DNA from: Candidatus Eiseniibacteriota bacterium
Lineage (GTDB): Bacteria; Eisenbacteria; RBG-16-71-46
Assembly (NCBI GenBank): GCA_016710095.1
Contig: JADJLL010000019.1
Coordinates: 1 to 64,000, forward strand
Length of the DNA: 64,000 nt
Direction: 5' to 3'
A program made the position numbers and the translations under genes. Under the pieces are notes generated by a model. The model was not told the origin of the DNA. It made no database searches and saw only the letters and a program-made list of their open reading frames with translations. Below are positions 55,037 to 64,000 of the stretch, piece after piece (the stretch's first letter is position 1; each line of letters opens with the position of its first letter).

Positions 55037-56758
55037 GTGCGCTTCCTCGTCCGCTCCAGCACCGTCCGGCTCGCGGCACTCCTGCTCACTCTTTCCGTGA
55101 GCGCCTCGCTCGCGCAGGCGCCCGCCGGCATGGGCGTGATCGTTCCGCCCGCGCACGACGACGGCCATCCCGCGTCGGTGCGCGCGGCGCTCGCTCCGGC
55201 GGCGGCCCTCGCGCGACCTTCGGCGCCGTCGCAGGCGCAGTTCGCGAAGTACGCGTGGCCACTCGGACGCGCGCTGGGCGACCACGTCGTCGCGGTGAAC
55301 TACACCGACCTCGATCCCGGACCCGGGCGGCTCGACTACATGGGTGGCACGCACAACTACGACGGGCACACGGGCCACGACTACACGCTCCACAACTTCC
55401 GCGACATGGACCGCGGCGTACCGATCCGCGCGGCCGCGCCGGGCGTCGTGACGTACCTCGACGACTCGAGCCCGTACGACCGCCACTGCGACTTCGACTG
55501 GCCCGACGGCGGCAACTGGGTGTGGATCGCGTACGGGGACGGCACGTACCACGAGTACCTGCACATGCGCCGCTCCTCGATGACGGTGAAAGCGGGCGAA
55601 ACGGTCGCGCAGGGACAGATGCTCGGCCTCGTCGGCAGCTCGGGGTACTCGACCGCGCCGCACCTGCACTTCGAATCCGGCGACTACTCCGCCCCGGGCG
55701 GCAACTACGCGTTCCGCGAGCCGAGCCACGGCACCGCGAACGCCCTGCCGAGCCTCTGGAACGTGCAGGACGACTACCAGGGCGACGATCCGTTCCAGGT
55801 CACGGACCTCGGCGTGTTCACCGACGCGCAGGTCGGCGGCAGCGTGTTCAACACGAGCTACTGCGACATCGTGAACTCGATCCCGCAGCCGCTCACGTTC
55901 GGCGCGAGCGAAGCGCACCTCGACCTGTGGCTGCAATTCCGCTCGCGCGCGAACGACACGGTGAGCGTGATCGTCCGCCGGCCCGACGGCGTGGTCTACG
56001 GGGCGTTCGACTGGGCGCCGACGGAAGAAGTGCAGTTCGGCTGGATCTGGGCGTACTGGTTCTTCTCTCCGTACGTGGCGCCCGCGGACTTCGGCACGTG
56101 GCACTACCAGGTCGTACGCCAGGGCGTGACGATCGCCGACAAGCCGTTCACGGTCGCAGCCGCCACCACGTTCGGGCCGCGTTTCTGGCCGCGCGGTGGA
56201 CGCTCGTTCCGCATCGACGGCACCGTGCAGCGCGACACGTTGCGGCGGCTGCCGTACGGCCCGCCGGTGACGTACGCGCTATCGGGCGCGCCGTCGTTCG
56301 TCTCGCTCGTGCAGGACTCGATCGTCCAGATCGCGGCCACGTCCACGCAGCCCTCGCGTTCGGCGTTCTTCCGCGTCGTGATGACCGACGCCTCGGCGCG
56401 ACGCGACACGGCGTTCTACCACGTCGTGGATCGGAGCAAGCCACTCGATCCCGCGCTCGACGCGGACGTTCCCGAGCCGGCCTCGCTCGCGCTCTTCGCG
56501 GGGGCGCAACCCCACGCCGGTCCGGCCACGCTCGCGTGCGAGTCGCATTCGGGCGGGCGATTCACGCTCGAGCTGTTCGACTCCGGGGGACGGCGCGTGC
56601 GGTCGCTCTTCGAGGGCACGAAGCCTGCCGGACGCTGGAGCGTCACCTGGGACGGGCGGGATCGCGGCGGTGCGCCGGCCCCACCGGGCCTCTACTTCGT
56701 CCGGCTGACGGGTCCCGAGGGCCGCGTGACGGCGCGACTGGTCCGCCTCGCGCGTTAG
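55037..56758 (+). CDS. Secreted M23/LytM-type peptidase with FlgD-like C-terminal domain
   Basis: The 573-residue protein has a signal peptide and a LytM/M23 domain. The zinc ligands lie in HTGHDY (HxGxD, about residues 111-115) and APHLHF (HxH, about 209-211). It would cleave peptidoglycan cross-links or other peptides outside the cytoplasmic membrane. Two Ig-like or beta-sandwich segments follow, and the last ~75 residues (SGGRFTLELFDSGGRRVRSLF ... APPGLYFVRL) are a FlgD-like domain, often a sorting or attachment signal in this kind of genome. The GTG start has GGAGG ahead. Its stop overlaps the convergent YciI gene by three bases. Confidence 0.88.
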   Translation: MRFLVRSSTVRLAALLLTLSVSASLAQAPAGMGVIVPPAHDDGHPASVRAALAPAAALARPSAPSQAQFAKYAWPLGRALGDHVVAVNYTDLDPGPGRLDYMGGTHNYDGHTGHDYTLHNFRDMDRGVPIRAAAPGVVTYLDDSSPYDRHCDFDWPDGGNWVWIAYGDGTYHEYLHMRRSSMTVKAGETVAQGQMLGLVGSSGYSTAPHLHFESGDYSAPGGNYAFREPSHGTANALPSLWNVQDDYQGDDPFQVTDLGVFTDAQVGGSVFNTSYCDIVNSIPQPLTFGASEAHLDLWLQFRSRANDTVSVIVRRPDGVVYGAFDWAPTEEVQFGWIWAYWFFSPYVAPADFGTWHYQVVRQGVTIADKPFTVAAATTFGPRFWPRGGRSFRIDGTVQRDTLRRLPYGPPVTYALSGAPSFVSLVQDSIVQIAATSTQPSRSAFFRVVMTDASARRDTAFYHVVDRSKPLDPALDADVPEPASLALFAGAQPHAGPATLACESHSGGRFTLELFDSGGRRVRSLFEGTKPAGRWSVTWDGRDRGGAPAPPGLYFVRLTGPEGRVTARLVRLAR

Positions 56759-57051
56759 AGCGTCGCCGGTCCCTGCGGCACGGCCTTGCGCCACTCGAGG
56801 ATCTCGACGCTCGCGCGCAGCCCGTTCACCCAGAACGGATCGCTCGCGAGCATCTCCTCGACCGCCGCCTTCGACGCGGCTTCGACGAGCCACATCGCGC
56901 CGACGGGATTCGCTTCCGGAGACTCGCGCAGCGGACCACCGATGCGGATCGCGTCCGCGTGCTCGCCGAGCCAGGCCATGTGCCCGGCCATGTGCGCCTG
57001 GCGCACGTCGAGACGGTCGGGACGATCGGTGAAGCGCACCATGAAGAGCAT
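56755..57051 (-). CDS. YciI-family small protein
   Basis: The 98-residue protein is a dimeric ferredoxin-like fold related to muconolactone isomerases: LFMVRFTDRPDRLDVRQAHMAGHMAWLGEHAD, IRIGGPLRE, MWLVEAASKAAVEEMLASDPFW. The conserved His/Asp pair of YciI proteins may be catalytic but the substrate is unknown. The start ATG at 57049-57051 has AGGGAGA ahead. It is followed by uvrA on the same strand in the upstream direction. Confidence 0.8.
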   Translation of the reverse strand: MLFMVRFTDRPDRLDVRQAHMAGHMAWLGEHADAIRIGGPLRESPEANPVGAMWLVEAASKAAVEEMLASDPFWVNGLRASVEILEWRKAVPQGPATL

Positions 57052-57092
57052 CGTGGAATCTCCCTTTCCCGAGCCTCGCGGCCCGCGTGCCG

Positions 57093-59883
<2,791 letters not shown>

Positions 59884-60066
59884 GGGGTGCGCTCGTGGTG
59901 GTAGGCGATGGACGGGAGCGCAACATAGCACGCGAATCGCGCGCTGCATCCGGCGTGGAGACGAGAGCGGGCGGACGAGCGTCCCTGCACGTACCGCTCC
60001 GCACGAACCCGAGAGGACGGCCAGCCTTGGACTCGGGGAACTCGGGTTCGACTACCTGTGCGCCGG

Positions 60067-60110
60067 GAAAAGCATTGAGGGGCGGCCGGCTCGCGCCAGC
60101 TCGCCCCTCA
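60067..60110 (-). terminator. Terminator of the small basic peptide gene
   Basis: On the minus strand TGAGGGGCG and CGCCCCTCA form a perfect 9-bp stem, followed after a few bases by CTTTTCC. It lies about 26 bases beyond the stop codon at 60136-60138. Confidence 0.7.
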
Positions 60111-60135
60111 GGACGTGCCAGGTCCAGAAAACCGG

Positions 60136-60204
60136 TTACTTCTTCTTCTTCGCAGCCTTCTTCTTCGTGGCCTTCTTCTTCGCAGCCTTCTTCTTGGCAG
60201 CCAT
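60136..60204 (-). CDS. Tiny lysine-rich peptide (22 residues), histone-tail-like
   Basis: After MAA the product consists of KKK triplets separated by Ala-Ala or Ala-Thr (KKKAAKKKATKKK pattern), 13 lysines in 22 residues. The ribosome site AGGAGGTGATCC is a perfect 12-base complement to the 16S rRNA 3' end, nine bases from the ATG, which argues for a real, strongly translated gene. A terminator follows, so it is monocistronic. Similar lysine/alanine-rich repeats occur as tails of histone-H1-like and HU-like nucleoid proteins, so DNA or RNA binding is a guess. A sigma-54-like promoter and an upstream dyad precede it. It is too short for standard gene finders. Confidence 0.7.
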   Translation of the reverse strand: MAAKKKAAKKKATKKKAAKKKK

Positions 60205-60207
60205 TCG

Positions 60208-60219
60208 GGATCACCTCCT
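60208..60219 (-). promoter_or_regulatory. Perfect Shine-Dalgarno of the lysine-rich peptide
   Basis: AGGAGGTGATCC on the minus strand is fully complementary to the conserved 16S rRNA 3' tail (GGATCACCTCCT). It is the longest such match noticed in the window and decides the start at 60204. Confidence 0.8.
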
Positions 60220-60309
60220 CGGATGACGACTGGTGAAGATGCTCTCCAGCTACCTACAACGTCCGTTGGCGCTCGCAGGTGTTGCGCTCGCGCTTCGATG
60301 TCTCTGTAG

Positions 60310-60325
60310 TGCACGGTGCGTGCCA
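60310..60325 (-). promoter_or_regulatory. Sigma-54-type promoter for the lysine-rich peptide
   Basis: On the minus strand TGGCACG-CACC-GTGCA matches the sigma-54 consensus TGGCACG-N4-TTGCW at all positions except the first T of the -12 half, with the GG and GC pairs 10 bases apart. The peptide start is about 105 bases downstream. A second TGGCACG copy lies eight bases upstream. Confidence 0.5.
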
Positions 60326-60474
60326 TTCGTGCCACTGAGACCCGGCACAAGCCCGGAAGCCTATGATTCATTGAGCAATTACGCCGAAAATAAGTTCGCG
60401 GACCGCCCAGAGGCCCGGTGGAAGGCTCGGTGGACAGTCCGCGTAAGTGTCAATTTAATGGCTAGTTACAGTTA

Positions 60475-60502
60475 TTGCGCCGCACAATGTCATGCGGCGC
60501 AA
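60475..60502. promoter_or_regulatory. 10-bp dyad, possible enhancer site or terminator
   Basis: TTGCGCCGCA and TGCGGCGCAA form a perfect inverted repeat with an eight-base spacer. It lies about 150 bp upstream of the sigma-54-like promoter and 36 bp past the stop of the response regulator gene. It could be the binding site of a Fis-type HTH activator or a stem ending the regulator transcript; no T run follows it. Confidence 0.4.
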
Positions 60503-60537
60503 CGGTTTAAGTCAATGTGTCCACTTCATTGTACGTG

Positions 60538-61932
60538 TCAAGGAAGTTGACGCTCTCCCACTTCCTCGATGCGAAGTCGACGCAGCTTCTCGATCAAACC
60601 CTGTCGCGAGATGCCGAGAATGCGCGCCGCGCGACTCTTGTTGCCGCTCGTGAGGCGCAACACCTCGCTGATGTGCTCGGCTTCGATCTGCGCGAGCGTC
60701 GGAAGGCTGAGCGCGTCGCGCACGGCCGCCGCGACCGCGGGCGCGGGCGCGCTGCGGCGTCCGAGCATCTCGGGCGGCAGGTGCTCGGCGTCGATGCTCG
60801 TGCCTTCTTCGAGCAGCACGACGCGTTCGACGAGATTGCGCAGTTCGCGCACGTTGCCGGGCCACGGATAGTCCATGAACGCGGCCTGCGCGTCGGGCGT
60901 GAAGTCCTGGAAGCCCTTGCCGAACTTGCGCGAGAACTCGCGCATGAAATGCCGGGCGAGCAACAGGATGTCGTCCCCGCGCGCGCGCAGCGGCGGCAAC
61001 ATGATCGAGACGACCTTGATGCGGAAGTAGAGGTCGCTGCGGAAGCGGCCCATGCGCACTTCCTCTTCGACGCTCTTGTTCGTCGCCGCCACGATGCGGA
61101 TGTCCACCGAGATGTCCATCGCGCCGCCGACCCGCTTGAAGTTGCGGTGGTCGATGAAGCGCAGGAGCTTCGCCTGCGTCGGCATGGACATGTCCGCGAA
61201 CTCGTCGAGGAACAGCGTGCCCCCGTCGCACAGTTCGACGAGGCCCTTCTTCGTGTCGGTCGCGTCCGTGAATGCGCCCTTCTCGTGACCGAAGAGTTCG
61301 TTCTCGAGCAGGTGTTCCTGGAACGACGAGCAGTTCACCTCCATGAGAGGCGCCTGCTTGCGATCGCTGCGGTAATGAATCGCTCGCGCGACCAGTTCCT
61401 TGCCGGTGCCGCTCTCTCCCGTGATGAGCACGGAAGTCGCCTGGCTCTTCACGACCTTCTCGATCAGGCCGCGCACCTCCCGCATGGGAGCCGACTGCCC
61501 GATGATCTCCTCGCCCGAGTAGTGCTGCCACGCGCGGCGCCGGTAGAGATCGAGCTCGGAGGCCTGCTTGAACGTGCGGCCGGCGGACTCGACGGCCAGC
61601 ACGATGTCTTCCATTTCGTAGGGCTTCCGCACGAAGTCGCAGGCGCCGACCTTCATGGCGTCCACCGCCGTCTGCACGTCGCCGTAGGCCGTGATGATGA
61701 TCACCTGGAGCAGCGGATCGAGCTGCCGCGCGCCGCGCAGGACGGTCAGGCCGTCCGTATCGGGCAGGCGCATGTCGAGGATCATCACTTGCGGCCGCAG
61801 CGAGGCGACCTTCTCGAGCCCTTCGGCCCCGGTGCTCGCCAGGTCCACGGTGTAACCGCGGGCGCGCAGCACCTTGCCGAGGGACTTGCGGATCAGCAGT
61901 TCGTCGTCCACCACCAGCACGGAGATCTTCAC
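60538..61932 (-). CDS. Sigma-54-dependent response regulator (NtrC family)
   Basis: The 464-residue regulator has the full NtrC architecture. The receiver domain comes first, with acidic pocket VVDDE, phospho-Asp in MILDMRLPDTDG and Lys in FVRKPYE. The AAA+ domain follows, with Walker A GESGTGKE, sigma-54-contact loop ELFGHEKGAFTDA, Walker B GGTLFLDEFADM and a sensor II Arg. The Fis-type HTH is NKSRAARILGISRQGLIEKLRRL. Phosphorylation by the kinase encoded directly upstream should activate -24/-12 promoters. The start is GTG with GGAGGAA ahead. Only three bases separate it from the kinase stop. Confidence 0.95.
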   Translation of the reverse strand: MKISVLVVDDELLIRKSLGKVLRARGYTVDLASTGAEGLEKVASLRPQVMILDMRLPDTDGLTVLRGARQLDPLLQVIIITAYGDVQTAVDAMKVGACDFVRKPYEMEDIVLAVESAGRTFKQASELDLYRRRAWQHYSGEEIIGQSAPMREVRGLIEKVVKSQATSVLITGESGTGKELVARAIHYRSDRKQAPLMEVNCSSFQEHLLENELFGHEKGAFTDATDTKKGLVELCDGGTLFLDEFADMSMPTQAKLLRFIDHRNFKRVGGAMDISVDIRIVAATNKSVEEEVRMGRFRSDLYFRIKVVSIMLPPLRARGDDILLLARHFMREFSRKFGKGFQDFTPDAQAAFMDYPWPGNVRELRNLVERVVLLEEGTSIDAEHLPPEMLGRRSAPAPAVAAAVRDALSLPTLAQIEAEHISEVLRLTSGNKSRAARILGISRQGLIEKLRRLRIEEVGERQLP

Positions 61933-61935
61933 GGG

Positions 61936-63036
61936 CTATTCCTCCGGCTTTCCGGGCGGTTCGGCCGGCACCGGCAGCGACACTCGCAGCGTCGCGCCTC
62001 CGCTCGGGTTGTTCTTGGCCGTGACCACGCCACCCGCCTCGCGCACGATCTGCACCGAGATGGGCAGGCCCAGCCCCGTTCCCATCGACCGCGTCGTGAA
62101 GAACGGGTCGAAGATCTTCTCCATCAGGTCGCGTGGGATGCCCACACCGGTGTCGCGGATCGAGACGTCCACGAGCGACCGCCGGGTGCGGTAGCGGCGC
62201 ACGCCCGTCGTGATCGTGAGTTCGCCACCCTGCGGCATCGCCTGCACCGCGTTCAGGCAGAGGTTGAGGAACACCTGCTGCATGAGGTCGGGGTCGGCCC
62301 ACACCTGGGGAAGGTCCGGGGAGTATTCGCGCGCCACCGTGACCTGCGCGTCCCCGAGCTGGAGCTCCATGAGGTCGAGCGTGCGCGCGAGCACCGTGTG
62401 CACGTCGCAGGGCTGCGGGCGCGCCTGCGGAGGGCGCGCGAACAGCAGCAGGCCCGTGATGATCTGCTCGATCCGGTCGAGTTCCTTGATCACGTCGTCG
62501 AGGTCCTCGCGGCGCGGGTCGCGCGGCTTGAACTTGGACGCGACGAACTGGACGGTCGTGCGGATGCCCGTGAGCGGGTTGCGGATCTCGTGCGCCACGT
62601 AGGCGGACAGTTCGCCGAGCGAGACGAGCCGGTCGATCTTCTTCTGGAACTCGCCGTCCTCGGTCTCGGAGATCGCGTCGGCCAGGATGACCGATCCGGT
62701 CAGTTCGCCGTCCTCGTCGCGCATGGGCAGCGACTCGGCCTTCAGGGTGAGCTCCCTGCCCTCGGTCTCGATCTTGAAGTCGCGCGTCTCGCGGGTCGCG
62801 CCCTTGAGCCAGCGGGCATCCGCTCCGGGGAACACCCGGCCCCCGGCCAGCCCCATGAGGGTGCCGGTCTCGACCGAAAGCAGTTCCTCGATGCGGCGGT
62901 TGGCGTAGACCACCCGGCGTTCGCGGTCGAGGGCCACGACGCCCTGCTCCAGCGTGTCGAGCACCATGGCCGGAAGCGGCAGTTCACGCTCGACGGTCTC
63001 GGTTTCGGCTGGGCGGTGCACGACGTCGGTACGCAC
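61936..63036 (-). CDS. PAS-domain sensor histidine kinase
   Basis: The 366-residue kinase has a PAS domain (about residues 25-135, with VALDRERRVVYANRRIEELL), the phospho-His in ELSAYVAHEIRNPLTGI and a HATPase domain with N box FLNLCLNAVQAMP, G1 box IRDTGVGIPRDLMEKIF and G2 box TGLGLPISVQIV. No transmembrane segment is visible, so it is cytoplasmic. It resembles NtrB and would phosphorylate the adjacent NtrC-type regulator. The signal is unknown. The GTG start (63034-63036) is preceded by GAGGGA; an earlier in-frame start lacks support. Confidence 0.92.
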   Translation of the reverse strand: MRTDVVHRPAETETVERELPLPAMVLDTLEQGVVALDRERRVVYANRRIEELLSVETGTLMGLAGGRVFPGADARWLKGATRETRDFKIETEGRELTLKAESLPMRDEDGELTGSVILADAISETEDGEFQKKIDRLVSLGELSAYVAHEIRNPLTGIRTTVQFVASKFKPRDPRREDLDDVIKELDRIEQIITGLLLFARPPQARPQPCDVHTVLARTLDLMELQLGDAQVTVAREYSPDLPQVWADPDLMQQVFLNLCLNAVQAMPQGGELTITTGVRRYRTRRSLVDVSIRDTGVGIPRDLMEKIFDPFFTTRSMGTGLGLPISVQIVREAGGVVTAKNNPSGGATLRVSLPVPAEPPGKPEE

Positions 63037-63258
63037 GGATGCGATCCCTCGCGATGCCGGTCGGAGCGGGGCGCGCGGCCCGGACGGGCGGGCGCCGACC
63101 GGCTTCCTTCGGCGGTGTGAGCGTGGGCCGAGAGTTAGCACACCCCGGGAGCCGGTCGCAATGCTTGTCGGTTGTGCCGGCGTCGTTTCCGCTGGTAGAC
63201 TTCCCCGCCTCCATTCCAGCTGTTCTCGTCCCGCTCTTCAAGCCTTTCGGAGTCTCGA

Positions 63259-64000
63259 ATGCTGGGTTACCTGCGCTCCGGCAACAAGCGCACGAAAGCC
63301 ATCTGGCTGATCGTCACGATCGCCGTCGTCGTCACCTTCCTCCTCGGGTTCAGCTTCTTCGGAAGCATGGGCTCCGGCTCCTCGGGAGCCCGCGCCACGG
63401 GCGACTACGGCTCCATCAACGGCGAGAAGGTGACCGCCGACATGTGGAGCAGCGCGGTCGCCGTCGCGAAGGAGAACTACCGGCAGCGCTTCAACACCGA
63501 GCCGGCCGATCGCGACATGCGTTCCGTCGAGCAGCAGGCGTGGCGCAGTCTCGTGAACCAGCGCCTCATGGCGCAGGAAGCGCGGAAGTCCGGCCTCACG
63601 ATTTCGGACAACGACGTGATCGTCGGCATGCGCACGAGCCCGCCGAACGCCGTGTTCCTCTCCCCTGCGTTCCAGACGGACGGCAAGTTCGATCCGCAGA
63701 AGTACCAGATGGCGTTGGGCGACCCGCGCATCAACTGGAAGCCGTTCGAGGACCAGGTCCGCGAAGAGCTGCCGGTGCGCCGCCTGCAGGAGCGCCTCAT
63801 GTCCTCGCTCAAGCTTTCCGAGGGCGAACTGCGCGAGGCCTTCCTCGACCGCTTCCAGTCGCTGTCCGCCGTCATCGTGCAGGTGCCGCCGGCCGACACC
63901 GGCCGCAGCGCGGGCACGGACGCCGACCTTCAGAAGGTGTTCGAGCGCTACCGTTCGCGCATGGCTGCTCCCGCGCGCACGCAGCTCGAAGTGCTGTCGA
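63259..64000 (+). CDS. PpiD-like periplasmic foldase / peptidyl-prolyl isomerase, 3' end off the window
   Basis: The visible 247 residues start with a short cytoplasmic tail (MLGYLRSGNKRTKAI), one transmembrane helix (WLIVTIAVVVTFLLGFSFFG) and a long periplasmic part. The SurA/PpiD-N-type block is recognisable: WRSLVNQRLMAQEARKSGLTISDNDV and AFQTDGKFDPQKYQMALG. The parvulin domain expected later is outside the window. It would help fold outer-membrane and secreted proteins. The ATG at 63259 has GGAG ahead. It is divergent from the kinase gene. Confidence 0.85.
   Translation, partial: MLGYLRSGNKRTKAIWLIVTIAVVVTFLLGFSFFGSMGSGSSGARATGDYGSINGEKVTADMWSSAVAVAKENYRQRFNTEPADRDMRSVEQQAWRSLVNQRLMAQEARKSGLTISDNDVIVGMRTSPPNAVFLSPAFQTDGKFDPQKYQMALGDPRINWKPFEDQVREELPVRRLQERLMSSLKLSEGELREAFLDRFQSLSAVIVQVPPADTGRSAGTDADLQKVFERYRSRMAAPARTQLEVLS

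Larger units (their letters stand above)
60205..60537. other. Regulatory intergenic region between the peptide gene and the NtrC-type regulator gene
   Basis: These 333 bp are clearly lower in GC than the rest of the window. They hold the peptide's Shine-Dalgarno, a sigma-54-like promoter (60310-60325) and a 10-bp dyad (60475-60502). No coding region was seen. Confidence 0.55.

Overview
The window is high-GC DNA from a Gram-negative (diderm) bacterium. It carries Kdo synthesis genes, LptB/LptC, M16 proteases, a PpiD-like periplasmic foldase, multihaem cytochrome c, membrane pyrophosphatase and a diheme-type succinate dehydrogenase. Several secreted proteins end in FlgD-like 'GLYFVRL' domains, and a mannose-family PTS is linked to rpoN. 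I read this as a FCB-group or Candidatus Eisenbacteria-like genome. That placement rests on gene content only and is tentative. GTG and TTG starts and stop/start overlaps (ATGA, GTGA, TGATG) are frequent. I saw no rRNA, convincing tRNA, CRISPR array, insertion sequence or prophage.

Layout. 1-2.1 kb: multihaem cytochrome (running off the left edge) and an NHL-repeat protein. 2.5-6.4 kb: a membrane protein with a CcmF-like tail and a divergent proton-pumping pyrophosphatase. 6.6-15.1 kb: accessory genes, namely a secreted esterase, GH1 beta-glucosidase, two tandem DinB-like proteins, an aminotransferase, SAH hydrolase, a VapBC pair and an ABM-domain protein. 15.1-22.4 kb, minus strand: epimerase, M16 protease pair, metK, bifunctional PGI/PMI. 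22.4-31.1 kb, minus strand: a nearly unbroken chain lptC-lptB-rpoN-hpf-hprK-EIIA-EIIB-EIIC-EIID-HPr-EI. 32.2-37.0 kb: kdsB-pyrG-kdsA-kdsC-kdsD. 37-42 kb: mdh, rpmA, rplU and small proteins. 40.7-45.6 kb: two polytopic GT-C-like proteins and a decayed secreted protein gene. 45.8-49.8 kb: RNase E/G and a fused B12/radical-SAM protein. 50.2-54.9 kb: sdhCAB with two translationally coupled genes. 55-64 kb: M23 peptidase, YciI, uvrA, a 22-residue lysine-rich peptide gene, a sigma-54 response regulator with its kinase, and the start of a PpiD-like foldase.

How the genes work together. PEP-derived phosphate would pass EI -> HPr -> EIIA -> EIIB, with sugar entering through EIIC/EIID. HPr carries the regulatory Ser that HprK phosphorylates, and the adjacent PGI/PMI would convert the imported hexose-6-phosphate to fructose-6-phosphate. 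The Kdo genes and lptBC make and export LPS. MetK and AhcY sit at the two ends of the methyl cycle. SdhCAB, Mdh and the cytochromes serve central and respiratory metabolism.

Caution on sequence quality. At least nine genes, including normally essential or highly conserved ones (ahcY, uvrA, EIIB, rng, GH1), are broken by single-base indels, often in short G/C runs. This looks more like assembly or sequencing error than biology, so disrupted genes are annotated across the indel. The two exceptions I treat separately are a roughly 75-codon gap inside rng and the heavily decayed 44.1-45.6 kb gene. The most interesting candidate novelty is the tiny lysine-rich peptide gene at 60.1-60.2 kb, which has a perfect Shine-Dalgarno, a terminator, a sigma-54-like promoter and an upstream dyad beside an NtrC-type regulator gene.
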